Assembly (NCBI RefSeq): GCF_015644665.1
Contig: NZ_JADOBQ010000008.1
Span: 44,725 to 108,724, forward strand
Origin: Roseobacter sp. MH60115
GTDB lineage: Bacteria; Pseudomonadota; Alphaproteobacteria; Rhodobacterales; Rhodobacteraceae
Length of the DNA stretch: 64,000 bases
Direction: 5' to 3'
Shown here: in pieces, positions 46,314 through 54,864 of the stretch
Position numbering within the stretch: the first letter of the stretch is position 1
How the letters are laid out: each line of letters starts with the position of its first letter
Position numbers and translations under genes: made by a program
The notes under the pieces: model-generated
Database searches by the model: none
Seen by the model: the letters and a program-made list of their open reading frames with translations, nothing else
Told to the model about the DNA's origin: nothing

Positions 46314-47933
46314 ATGCTGGGGCCTTCCGCACATACCGACACCTTCGCCCGGGACAACCTGCCGCCCTCCGACGCGCAGCCCGAGTTCCTGCTGGAGGGG
46401 TTCGATTATCCCGACCGGCTGAACGCCGCGGTGGAACTGACCGATGCGGTGGTCGCCCGGGGCATGGGGGACAACACGGCGCTGATCGGCAACGGGCGGC
46501 GGCGCACCTATAAGGAGCTCAGCGACTGGACCAACCGGCTGGCCCACGCGCTGGTCGAGGACCTTAAGATCAAACCCGGCAACCGCGTGCTGATCCGCTC
46601 TGCCAACAATCCCGCGATGGTGGCCTGCTGGCTGGCTGCGACAAAGGCGGGCGCGGTGGTGGTCAACACCATGCCGATGCTGCGCGCGGGCGAACTTGCC
46701 CAGATCGTCGACAAGGCAGAGATCACCCACGCGCTCTGCGACACCCGTCTGATGGACGAGATGGTGGCCTGCGCCAAGGGATCGAGGTTCCTGAAATCCG
46801 TGGTGGGCTTCGACGGCACCTCCAACCACGATGCGGAACTCGACCGGCTGGCACTTGAAAAACCAGTGCAGTTCGACGCGGTCGAGACCGGGCGGGATGA
46901 TGTGGCGCTTTTGGGTTTCACCTCCGGCACAACCGGCGATCCCAAGGCCACGATGCATTTCCACCGCGATCTGCTGATCATCGCGGACGGCTACGCGCGC
47001 GAGGTTCTGGGCGTGGTACCAGAGGATATCTTTGTCGGCTCCCCGCCCCTGGCCTTCACCTTCGGGCTCGGGGGCCTGGCAATCTTTCCCCTACGCTTTG
47101 GCGCGGCGGCAACCCTGCTCGAAACCGCCTCCCCGCCGAACATGATCGACATCATCGAGAAATACCGCGCCACGGTCTGTTTCACCGCACCCACCGCCTA
47201 CCGCGCGATGATGCGCGCCATGGAGGACGGCGCCGACCTGTCGAGCCTGCGCGCCGCCGTCTCCGCCGGTGAGACCCTGCCCGGCCCGGTCTACGAGGAA
47301 TGGAGGACCAAGACTGGCAAACCCATGCTCGACGGGATCGGTGCGACCGAGATGCTGCACATCTTCATCTCCAACCGCTTCGACGACCACAAACCGGCCT
47401 GCACGGGGAAACCCGTCACCGGCTACCAGGTCCGCCTGATCGATGAGAACGGCACCCCCGTGCCGACCGGCACGCCGGGACGTCTGGCCGTGAAAGGACC
47501 GACGGGATGCCGGTACCTCGCGGACGAACGCCAGTCCCTCTACGTGCAGGACGGGTGGAACGTCACCGGCGATACCTTCGTGATGGACGCGGACGGCTAC
47601 CTGCATTTCGCCGCGCGGAATGACGATATGATCGTCTCCTCCGGCTATAACATCGCGGGGCCGGAGGTGGAGGCCGCCCTTCTGTCCCATGACACGGTGG
47701 TGGAATGCGGCGTGATCGGTGTGCCCGACCCAGAGCGCGGGCATATCGTCGAGGCGCATGTCGTACTGGCCGACGGCGTGGCGGCGGATCAGACCACCGC
47801 AGAGGCGCTGCAGGAGCATGTCAAGGCAACCATCGCGCCCTATAAGTACCCAAGATCCGTCCGGTTTATCACAGCCTTGCCCAAGACGCAGACCGGCAAG
47901 ATACAGCGGTTCCGGCTGAAAGAGGACCCTTAG
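46314..47933 (+). CDS. 2-aminobenzoate(anthranilate)-CoA ligase
   Basis: A 539-residue AMP-forming ligase of the benzoate/2-aminobenzoate-CoA ligase type: ATP loop 'LLGFTSGTTGDPKATMHF', 'GIGATEMLHIFISNRFD', 'GDTFVMDADGYLHFAARNDD' and the hinge/lysine end 'LPKTQTGKIQRFRL'. It starts three bases after the cupin stop. It activates anthranilate (from KynU) to anthraniloyl-CoA, the substrate of the monooxygenase/reductase. Benzoate or a substituted benzoate is a less likely alternative, given the neighbours. Confidence 0.9.
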   Translation: MLGPSAHTDTFARDNLPPSDAQPEFLLEGFDYPDRLNAAVELTDAVVARGMGDNTALIGNGRRRTYKELSDWTNRLAHALVEDLKIKPGNRVLIRSANNPAMVACWLAATKAGAVVVNTMPMLRAGELAQIVDKAEITHALCDTRLMDEMVACAKGSRFLKSVVGFDGTSNHDAELDRLALEKPVQFDAVETGRDDVALLGFTSGTTGDPKATMHFHRDLLIIADGYAREVLGVVPEDIFVGSPPLAFTFGLGGLAIFPLRFGAAATLLETASPPNMIDIIEKYRATVCFTAPTAYRAMMRAMEDGADLSSLRAAVSAGETLPGPVYEEWRTKTGKPMLDGIGATEMLHIFISNRFDDHKPACTGKPVTGYQVRLIDENGTPVPTGTPGRLAVKGPTGCRYLADERQSLYVQDGWNVTGDTFVMDADGYLHFAARNDDMIVSSGYNIAGPEVEAALLSHDTVVECGVIGVPDPERGHIVEAHVVLADGVAADQTTAEALQEHVKATIAPYKYPRSVRFITALPKTQTGKIQRFRLKEDP

Positions 47934-47973
47934 GTGACCCGACATTTCAATTTTTCAAATAAGAAGAGACACC

Positions 47974-48372
47974 ATGCCACACCGCATCATTGATCCCGAC
48001 GGGTGGGCGCCTGCAAAGGGCTATGCCAATGGTGTCCTGACCGATGATGGCCACCTCTTTGTCGGCGGCCAGATCGGGTGGAACGCCGCGCAGAGGTTCG
48101 AGACACATGACTTCATCGGGCAGATGACCCAGGCCCTGCGCAACATCCTGCAGGTTGTCGAAGAGGCCGGCGGCGCGGCGGCCGACATCACCCGGCTTAC
48201 GTGGTATGTGACTGATAAAAAAGAGTATCTTTCGCGACAAAGCGAAGTAGGTGCAGCCTATCGCAGCGTGTTGGGGCGCCATTTCCCGGCCATGACCATG
48301 GTTGTCGTTGCCGATCTGATCGAAGATGAGGCGCTGGTCGAGATCGAAGCAACGGCAGTTCTGTCCCCCTGA
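47974..48372 (+). CDS. RidA-family enamine/imine deaminase, 132 aa
   Basis: A single RidA (YjgF/UK114) domain: 'DGHLFVGGQIGWNA', 'QMTQALRNILQVVEEAGG', 'DITRLTWYVTDK' and 'FPAMTMVVVADLIEDEALVE' with the conserved C-terminal Glu. The usual substrate-binding Arg near 'PARSAV' is replaced by 'FPAMTM', as in pathway-specific subfamilies. As last gene of the operon it may remove the amino group from an enamine intermediate of anthraniloyl-CoA breakdown. Confidence 0.87.
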   Translation: MPHRIIDPDGWAPAKGYANGVLTDDGHLFVGGQIGWNAAQRFETHDFIGQMTQALRNILQVVEEAGGAAADITRLTWYVTDKKEYLSRQSEVGAAYRSVLGRHFPAMTMVVVADLIEDEALVEIEATAVLSP

Positions 48373-48638
48373 CCGCCACCGGATTATAGGCAGCTCACTC
48401 AGACCCATCTGGCGGGGTGTGACCTCCTTTTCAGGCGCGGCGACCGACCCAAGCGGCCTGTCTTCCATATTTTGAAAACTGAGCGGGCAGGCGGACGCCG
48501 GATGCTTGCCCCGACCCACTCCGCAGACACCACCCATCTACGGCCTTTTGCCCCCCTCCATTGGCCTTTCGAACGCACGAACGGGCCACCGCGAGGGGAC
48601 AAAGAACCTGCATCCGCAGCGCGCCGCCGGGTCGATTT

Positions 48639-48833
48639 TTAAATCCAATGATGTCCGAATGACCGCCGATCGCGCGGCGGCGTGCAATCAGCCAAGCCAA
48701 TGTCTTTGCGAATATGCGCAGACATATCAAGAAGCCGGTCATCACATTCAAAAAGTCGCTGATTCCGCTTTTCCAAACGGCGCATACTCTGTAAAAAACC
48801 TATCTTTTTCAGTAGTTTTTGATATATTCGCAT
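48639..48833 (-). CDS. DUF1127 (YjiS-like) small protein
   Basis: A 64-residue basic protein starting MRIYQKLLKKIGFLQSM and containing 'ECDDRLLDMSAHIRKDIGLA'. The 'LLxxxxxxRKDIGL' segment is the conserved part of DUF1127 proteins, which in alphaproteobacteria are short regulatory proteins, some binding RNA. A GTG at 48860 is an in-frame alternative. The ribosome-binding site is weak, and the gene lies alone in an AT-rich gap. Confidence 0.6.
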   Translation of the reverse strand: MRIYQKLLKKIGFLQSMRRLEKRNQRLFECDDRLLDMSAHIRKDIGLADCTPPRDRRSFGHHWI

Positions 48834-48941
48834 ACAAGCACCATGGATTCTGAATTGCACTGAGTCGCGGCACCAGCATGCCCTTTCACCCGGCGCATTC
48901 CCAACAAATCCAGGCGCTATAGGTATAAATGAGTTTTATGG

Positions 48942-49838
48942 ATGACCCGAACACCCCTCCCCCCGCTAGCCGCGGTGCGCGTTTTTGAAGCGGCGGCGCG
49001 TTACGGCAATTTCACCGCCGCCGCTTCCGAGCTTGGGATGACGCAGGCGGCGGTCAGTTATCAGATCAAGGTTCTCGAAGATCGCGTCGGGGCCTCGCTT
49101 TTCCACCGCCAGCCGCGCGGGGTGCAGGTGACCGACGTTGGTGCCCGGTTTTCGGACCGGATGACCGCCTCGCTGGACATGATCGCCGACGCCTACGCCG
49201 AAGCAAAAGGCACAACCCAGGGCATGTTGGCCGTCAGCGTCATTCCGACCTTTGCAACCAATTTTCTGGCCCGGCGGCTGGGCCGCTTTCAATTGGCCAA
49301 CCCCGACATCGCGGTCCGCATCGAAGTCAGCGAAGCGCTGGTCGATTTCAACGCGAGCGGTTTCGATCTAGGGATTCGCGGCGGTCGGGGAGACTGGCCC
49401 GGTCTCACCTGTCACAAGATCATGAAAACCGCCTTCACCCCGATGCTCAGCCCGGCGCTGGCCGCGTCCATTGGCGGGGTTTCGCGCCCGGAAGATCTTT
49501 TGAAACTGCCGATCCTCGCGCTATCCGATCCATGGTGGCGGATCTGGTTCGAGGCGGCGGGCGTCAAGGCCGCCGATGTGCCGGACAGCAGCGCGCAGAA
49601 TTTCGGATCTCAGGTGATCGAAGCCAATGCGGCGATTGCCGGGCACGGTGTCGTCATGCTGACCCCGGCCTTTTTTCAGGATGAAATTGAGCTGGGCTTG
49701 CTGACGCAACCCTTCGATCTGACCTGCGATGACGGCAGCGCCTATTGGTTGACCTATCCCGAAAGCCGACGGAATGCGCCAAAGATCCGCAGTTTCCGCA
49801 AGTGGCTGGAAGGTGAAATGGCGACCTTCGACAGCTGA
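48942..49838 (+). CDS. LysR-family regulator (GcvA-like)
   Basis: A 298-residue regulator: HTH 'NFTAAASELGMTQAAVSYQI' and 'LEDRVGASLFHRQPRGVQVT', then an effector domain with 'GFDLGIRGGRGDWPGLTCHK', typical of the GcvA/AmpR branch. It has its own terminator downstream. There is no obvious divergent partner; the nearest upstream gene is the small DUF1127 protein on the other strand, 108 bases away. Confidence 0.9.
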   Translation: MTRTPLPPLAAVRVFEAAARYGNFTAAASELGMTQAAVSYQIKVLEDRVGASLFHRQPRGVQVTDVGARFSDRMTASLDMIADAYAEAKGTTQGMLAVSVIPTFATNFLARRLGRFQLANPDIAVRIEVSEALVDFNASGFDLGIRGGRGDWPGLTCHKIMKTAFTPMLSPALAASIGGVSRPEDLLKLPILALSDPWWRIWFEAAGVKAADVPDSSAQNFGSQVIEANAAIAGHGVVMLTPAFFQDEIELGLLTQPFDLTCDDGSAYWLTYPESRRNAPKIRSFRKWLEGEMATFDS

Positions 49839-49860
49839 AACCTGAAAGAGATGAAAATAA

Positions 49861-49892
49861 GCGCCGCGCGAAAAGATCGCGCGGCGCTTTTT
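49861..49892 (+). terminator. Rho-independent terminator after the LysR gene
   Basis: A perfect 10-base stem (GCGCCGCGCG at 49861-49870 with CGCGCGGCGC at 49878-49887), a 7-base loop and a run of five T. It sits 23 bases after the LysR stop and insulates the convergent RTX gene. Confidence 0.93.
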
Positions 49893-49993
49893 GGTTGGCG
49901 TGCGGGGGGGCGCCGCGTTCCAACCGATCCCCGGTAAAGAAGACTGACACAGAGACACAAGGCAGAGAGATCTGGGCCAGTACCGGAGAAATC

Positions 49994-51970
49994 TCAGAAG
50001 ACGAAGTTATCCGACAGTTCCATCGACAGGGTCCCCCATGGCAAGGGACCATCCCCCTCCTCGCCGAACTCGAGGATCGAGCCATCCTCCACCTTGGCGG
50101 CAAAGGCATCGGTATCCACATTGCGGAATCTGGCAATCCATTGAAACCCTTCCTCGGCCGTCTCGGCGGCAAGGAATGTGTCCGGCCCATAGCCGACAAC
50201 AGTGAGCAGATCAGACAGCTCGGTTCTGTGGGTCAGACCTTGCTGTGCGAAGAAGCCATCTTCGAAGTCCAGCCTATCGGTGCCCAGCTCGAAATCAAAG
50301 ATATCCGCATAGCCGACACCGGCTCCGGCTTTCCAGTGAAAGGTGTCCGCGCCCAGACCGCCGCGCACCTCATTGTAGCCGTCGCCGCCAGACAACACAT
50401 CGTCGCCCTGGCCGCCGTTCAACTCGTCATCATCGTCGCCGCCGTCCAACGTATCTTCGCCATAACCACCGTTCAGGGTGTCTTCGCCTTCGCGACCGAC
50501 GAGTTTGTCGTTGCCGCCCTCGCCATCGGCCACGTCGTTGCCCGAACCGCCATCAATATAGTCATTGCCGGTGCGGCCTCTGATCTCGTCATGGTGATTG
50601 CCGCCAAAGATCGTATCGTTGCCGATGCCGCCATCGACCGTGTCATTGCCACTGCCCGCGTCGATGGTGTCATTGCCGTCACCACCTTCGATACTATCGT
50701 TGCCGCTGGCCCCTTCAATATCATCGTGGCCATCGCCACCTTCGAGGGTATCCCAGCCCGCACCACCGTCGATGTCGTCATTGCCGTCACCGCCATAGAT
50801 CATGTCATGGGCACTATCCCCAAACAGCGTGTCATTGCCTTCGCCGCCGCTGATGGTGTCGTTGCCGGACCCGCCATAGGCCAGGTCGTGCCCATCGCCA
50901 CCCGAGACATAGTCGTTTTCGCTGTAGCCATTCAGGGTGTCGTTCCCGTCGTTGCCATAGATGGTGTCGTCCCCTTCGAGACCGTGCACATCGTCATTGC
51001 CCGATCCCGTCATCAACAGGTTACCATCCGCATCACCGACAACTGTTGCGTTGCTGTCGCCAAGCACGATGACGTTCTGGATGTCAGACAGGGAATCATG
51101 GCCGAGGGCACCGTTGCTGGACCCGATGAAAAGCTGCACGATGATGTCACCGGCCACGCCACTGGTGTCATAGATGGCGGTGTTGATGCCCGAACCGCCG
51201 TCGAGCGTATCGTCGCCCAGACCGCCTTCCATCCAGTCATTGCCGCTGTTGCCGCGCAGCAGGTCATCGCCCTCGCCGCCGTCCATGTCATCGTTGCCGC
51301 TGCCGCCATACATGCGGTCATCGCCATGCCCGCCTTCCATGGTGTCATTGTTGGCGCCGCCGGACATGGTGTCGTTGTCGCCACCGCCCGACATCAGATC
51401 ATTGCCGGCGTTCCCCATCAGGGAATCGTCACCCGCCGATCCGCTTATGGTGTCGTCTCCGTCCCCGCCGCGGACCGTGTCATCACCAGCTTCGCCGTTC
51501 AACCTGTCGTCCCCGCCGCGCCCTTCGATGACATCATCGCCATCGGACCCGTAGATCCTGTTCTGGACATCATTCCCAAGCAGCGTGTCATTCCCCAGGC
51601 CACCCTCCACGTTCTCGATGGAATAGTACCGTTCCTGTGCGACGTAAGGCGTAGGATCGAAGTGACTGGTGACCGGGTTGTACACATGGGCGATCAGGCC
51701 GTGGATTCCTCCGACGCCGCTGGACAAATCCACGCTGACATCATGCGTGGTCCAGTTGTAGTTGATCCGGTCGGTGCCGGATCCGCCGTCGTAATGATGT
51801 GTAAAGCCGTAGCGGGTCCCGTTGGCTAGACTGAATTCATAGTTGAACTCGTCGTCGCCGCCGTGTCCATAAAACCAGCCGTTCGGAGGGCCTTCGAACC
51901 AGTTGGGCAGATTATGAATGAAGATCCAGTCTCTTAAATCAGACCCGTGAAAAGGCATTGGGGCAGGCAC
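49994..51970 (-). CDS. RTX calcium-binding repeat protein, 658 aa
   Basis: Residues 1 to about 110 form a unique N-terminal domain (MPAPMPFHGSDLRDWIFIHN). About 45 glycine/aspartate-rich nonapeptides (GGxGNDxxxG type, for example '[11 protein letters not shown]'-like units) then run to about residue 545. A C-terminal module with 'LGADTFHWKAG' and 'FELGTDRLDFEDGFF' ends in Asn-Phe-Val-Phe, a type I secretion signal. There is no Sec signal and no enzymatic motif. The repeats form calcium-binding beta-rolls; the role may be adhesion or surface structure. The secretion ABC/HlyD genes are not in this window. Confidence 0.9.
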   Translation of the reverse strand: MPAPMPFHGSDLRDWIFIHNLPNWFEGPPNGWFYGHGGDDEFNYEFSLANGTRYGFTHHYDGGSGTDRINYNWTTHDVSVDLSSGVGGIHGLIAHVYNPVTSHFDPTPYVAQERYYSIENVEGGLGNDTLLGNDVQNRIYGSDGDDVIEGRGGDDRLNGEAGDDTVRGGDGDDTISGSAGDDSLMGNAGNDLMSGGGDNDTMSGGANNDTMEGGHGDDRMYGGSGNDDMDGGEGDDLLRGNSGNDWMEGGLGDDTLDGGSGINTAIYDTSGVAGDIIVQLFIGSSNGALGHDSLSDIQNVIVLGDSNATVVGDADGNLLMTGSGNDDVHGLEGDDTIYGNDGNDTLNGYSENDYVSGGDGHDLAYGGSGNDTISGGEGNDTLFGDSAHDMIYGGDGNDDIDGGAGWDTLEGGDGHDDIEGASGNDSIEGGDGNDTIDAGSGNDTVDGGIGNDTIFGGNHHDEIRGRTGNDYIDGGSGNDVADGEGGNDKLVGREGEDTLNGGYGEDTLDGGDDDDELNGGQGDDVLSGGDGYNEVRGGLGADTFHWKAGAGVGYADIFDFELGTDRLDFEDGFFAQQGLTHRTELSDLLTVVGYGPDTFLAAETAEEGFQWIARFRNVDTDAFAAKVEDGSILEFGEEGDGPLPWGTLSMELSDNFVF

Positions 51971-52398
51971 GTTGTTTCTCCTCGACGCTTTACCGATTAA
52001 ATCACTTGTTCAAATGAGCCGGACCATACCGGCCGGGCTTTCGCTGTCTGACGAGATACTCACAGATCTGTGAGCGCAGAACCCGCAGCGCTGCAAGCAG
52101 GTCATGCACGGGTGCAGGATCTCGCCTTACGTCAATAAATTCCATTTGATTTCAGACTTCTAGGTATTGCGCCAGCCAGGTGCACCCATCTGCCGGGCCG
52201 TCACCATGTCCTGTCGTCGCCGCGCCGTGTTCCGCCCCATGCATTTTTGCCGGACCCTTATGCAGATCTGCAGGTTGTTCGACGCAGGTGCAAAATCTAG
52301 AGTTCAGCACCGGGCGGAGAGGCCAGCGTGTTCATCCCGGCGGCCACGTGGCATGCCAGGATCGACCCGCATATGAATAAAAAGGGGGAGCATGTTCA
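51971..52398. other. divergent intergenic region between the RTX and globin genes
   Basis: About 430 bases containing two promoters. A perfect 16-base palindrome, CTCACAGATCTGTGAG, lies at 52059-52074 and may be an operator. No gene-like frame with a credible start was found. Confidence 0.5.
52059..52074. promoter_or_regulatory. perfect 16-base palindrome upstream of the RTX gene
   Basis: CTCACAGATCTGTGAG reads the same on both strands. It lies 89 bases before the RTX start and 325 before the globin start, a position suited to control of the RTX promoter. The binding protein is unknown. Confidence 0.5.
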
Positions 52399-52845
52399 AT
52401 GGACCTGACCCAGGACGACATCGACATTATCCGCGCCTCCTACATGCAGCTGTCCTCCGATCTCCAGCGGTCGGGGGACGTGTTCTACGAGGCGCTGTTC
52501 GACATTGCCCCCGACACGCGGGAGCTGTTTCTGGCCGACATGTCCTCGCAGGCGATGAAGCTGATGAGCACCATCGGGCTGGTGGTGTCGCAACTGCAGA
52601 ACTCCGAGGCGCTGGAACCTGTCGTCAAGGATCTGGCGCTGCGGCATCTGGCCTACGGTGTGGAAGAGCAGCACTACGGTCAGGTGCGCGAGGCACTGTT
52701 CAGAATGCTCGGCATCGTGCTCGACAGCGCCTATTCCGATGAGGCCCGCATCGCCTGGGGCAAGGCGTATGACGGTCTGGCCGATGTGATGGTGCGGGTC
52801 GCCTACCCCGAACGCAAGGGAAAGCAGTCACGCGCCATCACGTGA
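52399..52845 (+). CDS. single-domain bacterial globin, 148 aa
   Basis: The ATG at 52399 follows GGGGGAG. The sequence follows the haemoglobin domain of the VHb/flavohaemoglobin type: 'FYEALFDIAPDTRELFLADM' (helix B-C region, with Phe), 'SQAMKLM' with the distal Gln candidate, and 'YGVEEQHYGQVREAL' with the proximal His. No reductase domain follows, so it needs a separate reductase or serves as an oxygen/NO/sulfide-binding sensor. It lies alone between the RTX gene and the nucleotidyltransferase. Confidence 0.85.
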   Translation: MDLTQDDIDIIRASYMQLSSDLQRSGDVFYEALFDIAPDTRELFLADMSSQAMKLMSTIGLVVSQLQNSEALEPVVKDLALRHLAYGVEEQHYGQVREALFRMLGIVLDSAYSDEARIAWGKAYDGLADVMVRVAYPERKGKQSRAIT

Positions 52846-52970
52846 CCCGCCCGCTGTCGGTGTCGCGGCGCGTCAGAACGGCACACACCGCGCCCCTGAG
52901 AGGCCAGAGCGGGCTTCTCAGACCCCCCCGCCCACTGCCGCTGCCTTAACAGTGCGATTTTTGCCAGCGG

Positions 52971-54011
52971 TCACCCCGTGCCCTCTCCGTCGACCGCCCC
53001 GGACAGGCGCGCAAGACTATCCGCCGTCCGCGGCATGCGGGCAAGGCTCGCCTCGATGCGCGCGACCCACTTTGGCCCGCGCGCCCGCGCCGCCAGATAC
53101 GCATCGCTGAGCTCATCCGGGCGCAGTTCAAGCAGCGCGTCGATGAGATAGGCCGCCTGGGCCCGATCCTTTGCGGATTTCTGCGCGTCCGGCCCCCCTG
53201 CCCTGCGATCCGCCACGATCAGCTTGTGGATCGCAAACCGTTCCGGCCGCGGGATCTGGACAAGCACGCCCGAGCGGTAAAGCGCGACCGCCGGAATGGG
53301 ATCGTGCAAAAGGTAGTCCAGATGCCGCAGCGCAATGGCGCTGACGCCGAGGGCCGGCAGATCCCGCACGCCCTCATCGCGATGCGCAGGCATCAGGAAT
53401 TCCACCAGCGTCTCCCCCCCACCCTGCGACCAGCGCCAGGTCCGTGCGTTATCCAGCGACGGGACTGGCTCAAAGGCCAGGGATTTGAACACCTCCACCA
53501 AAGGCGTCTCCACCACATCATCCACGGCAAAAGACAGCCGCTCGAAACTGCCGATGTCGATGTCGCCGGTCTGCGCCAAGTGATCGACCCCCAGCTGCAC
53601 GCCCAGCTCCCCTTCGTAGTGCCGAAAGGCAACCGTGCCGACCAGCGTCCCGCCCAGCCGGAAGACACCCGTCCGGGCGAAGGCGTTGAGCAGGCTGCCG
53701 GTCCGCTGATCGGTGGAGGTATAGCCCTCGGCGCGCAGCAGACGCACCAACCGGGTCCGCGCGCGCCGCCGCGCCTCCGCGTCTGCCTTGAGTTCTTTCG
53801 CCTGCGCGAGCCGCGCCCGCAGATCCTCGCTGTCCGGGCCGATGTACTTCTGCCCCATCTTGGCCCCGATACGGTATTTATCGTACCAGAAGACACGGCC
53901 CTTGACCGTGACGGCGACCGGCGTTCCGATCAGATCGGAAACAACGTCATCCCGCAGCAGCCGCAGCAGGTCGTGATAGGCCGACATACCAATCTGGGAA
54001 TGGAACCGCAT
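52971..54011 (-). CDS. GSU2403-type nucleotidyltransferase-fold protein, 346 aa
   Basis: The start at 54011 follows GAGG. The protein has an N-terminal region rich in charged helices ('DLRARLAQAKELKADAEARR'). The 'GGTLVGTVAFRHYEGELGV' and 'AQTGDIDIGSFERLSFAV' segments follow, where the paired Asp of a nucleotidyltransferase would bind metal. A C-terminal helical domain closes it. It matches the GSU2403 nucleotidyltransferase family (PF12281) as I remember it. Relatives include abortive-infection and toxin-antitoxin components; no partner gene is visible. It lies next to the replication module. Confidence 0.78.
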   Translation of the reverse strand: MRFHSQIGMSAYHDLLRLLRDDVVSDLIGTPVAVTVKGRVFWYDKYRIGAKMGQKYIGPDSEDLRARLAQAKELKADAEARRRARTRLVRLLRAEGYTSTDQRTGSLLNAFARTGVFRLGGTLVGTVAFRHYEGELGVQLGVDHLAQTGDIDIGSFERLSFAVDDVVETPLVEVFKSLAFEPVPSLDNARTWRWSQGGGETLVEFLMPAHRDEGVRDLPALGVSAIALRHLDYLLHDPIPAVALYRSGVLVQIPRPERFAIHKLIVADRRAGGPDAQKSAKDRAQAAYLIDALLELRPDELSDAYLAARARGPKWVARIEASLARMPRTADSLARLSGAVDGEGTG

Positions 54012-54033
54012 GCGTTATACCTCAGAAATATGT

Positions 54034-54089
54034 TTTGATGTATAATATGGCACACATAGCTATACAGCAATAAATATATTTGATGTATA
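54034..54089. repeat. direct repeats in the nucleotidyltransferase promoter
   Basis: TTTGATGTATA occurs at 54034-54044 and 54079-54089, 45 bases apart. TATACCTC also occurs twice (54016-54023 and 54086-54093), and ACCTCTAGAGGT at 54089-54100 is a perfect palindrome. The stretch is very AT-rich and lies just before the nucleotidyltransferase start, so it may be an autoregulatory operator; a role as iterons of the nearby replication module is an alternative. Confidence 0.5.
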
Positions 54090-54168
54090 CCTCTAGAGGT
54101 GTGATACGGCGGCGTTCGCCCCGTTGCCGCAACAGGCTCCCCCAAAAGGACCGGGCCCCGGTCTCCAC

Positions 54169-54864
54169 CTAGATTTCGAAGGCGACCCGGTCGACCGGCC
54201 CCAGCTCCTTTTCCACAGCGCCAAGCAATACCGGCATGTGATGCATCTCGACATAGCGCTGGATAAAACCGCTGGGGGCCTTCAGGTGCAACTGACCGCC
54301 CTCAAAGGTCAGGAACGTCAAACGCGCAAACCAGGCTTCGTAGAGGTTGGGATGCTCTGCAGCCACAGCTGTCATCGCACGCCCCCAGGGTGATCCCTTC
54401 AGCGGGGCGGAAGGCGTGCGCTCCTCATCTCGCAAATACGTCTCTAACTTGATGACTTTCGTCTCTATCTGCCGATAACGGGCCCGCATGCGCTGTTCGA
54501 AATCCGAACCCACGCGGGACCAGGACGGCTCCGACAATCGGGCGATCTCGCCATAGTTCAGCCGGTAGGCCCCTACCCTGCCCCGCACACCGCTACGTTT
54601 GCAGATCAACACGCCAGCAGACACCAGCCGTTTGATCTCCCGTTTCACCGTACGCTCATTCACCGACCACATCCGCGCCATGTCACGCTGTCCGACGCAG
54701 AACTCATCCGCCCGCCAGTTATATCGGGCCGTCACCAGCGCCATCAGCCGCATGAAGGAGGTTTGCAGGGTCGGTGAGCCATTGAGCCCTGCCACCGACA
54801 GCGCTGTCAGCAAATCGTATTTCAGTACACCGGCCTCTGGGCCGGTCAATCTCTGCGGTTCCAT
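54169..54864 (-). CDS. DnaA-like plasmid replication initiator
   Basis: The protein has a conserved N-terminus 'LTGPEAGVLKYDLLTALS', a central winged-helix segment ('WSVNERTVKREIKRL') and a C-terminus ('LKAPSGFIQRYVEMHH') reminiscent of DnaA domain I. That combination matches the 'DnaA-like' initiators of roseobacter plasmids. The start chosen at 54864 gives 231 residues, with AGGA somewhat far upstream; in-frame starts at 54951 (ATG) and 54975 (GTG) are possible. It is divergent from parA-parB, the arrangement seen in that replicon class, and should define replication and incompatibility. Confidence 0.8.
   Translation of the reverse strand: MEPQRLTGPEAGVLKYDLLTALSVAGLNGSPTLQTSFMRLMALVTARYNWRADEFCVGQRDMARMWSVNERTVKREIKRLVSAGVLICKRSGVRGRVGAYRLNYGEIARLSEPSWSRVGSDFEQRMRARYRQIETKVIKLETYLRDEERTPSAPLKGSPWGRAMTAVAAEHPNLYEAWFARLTFLTFEGGQLHLKAPSGFIQRYVEMHHMPVLLGAVEKELGPVDRVAFEI

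Noticed and set aside
49895..51829. Open frame of 644 codons on the + strand opposite the RTX gene
   Set aside because: Its translation is a repetitive Val/Ile/Ala string that mirrors the GGxGxD repeats; the minus strand has the RTX motifs, the secretion end and a start. It is an antisense shadow of the repeats.
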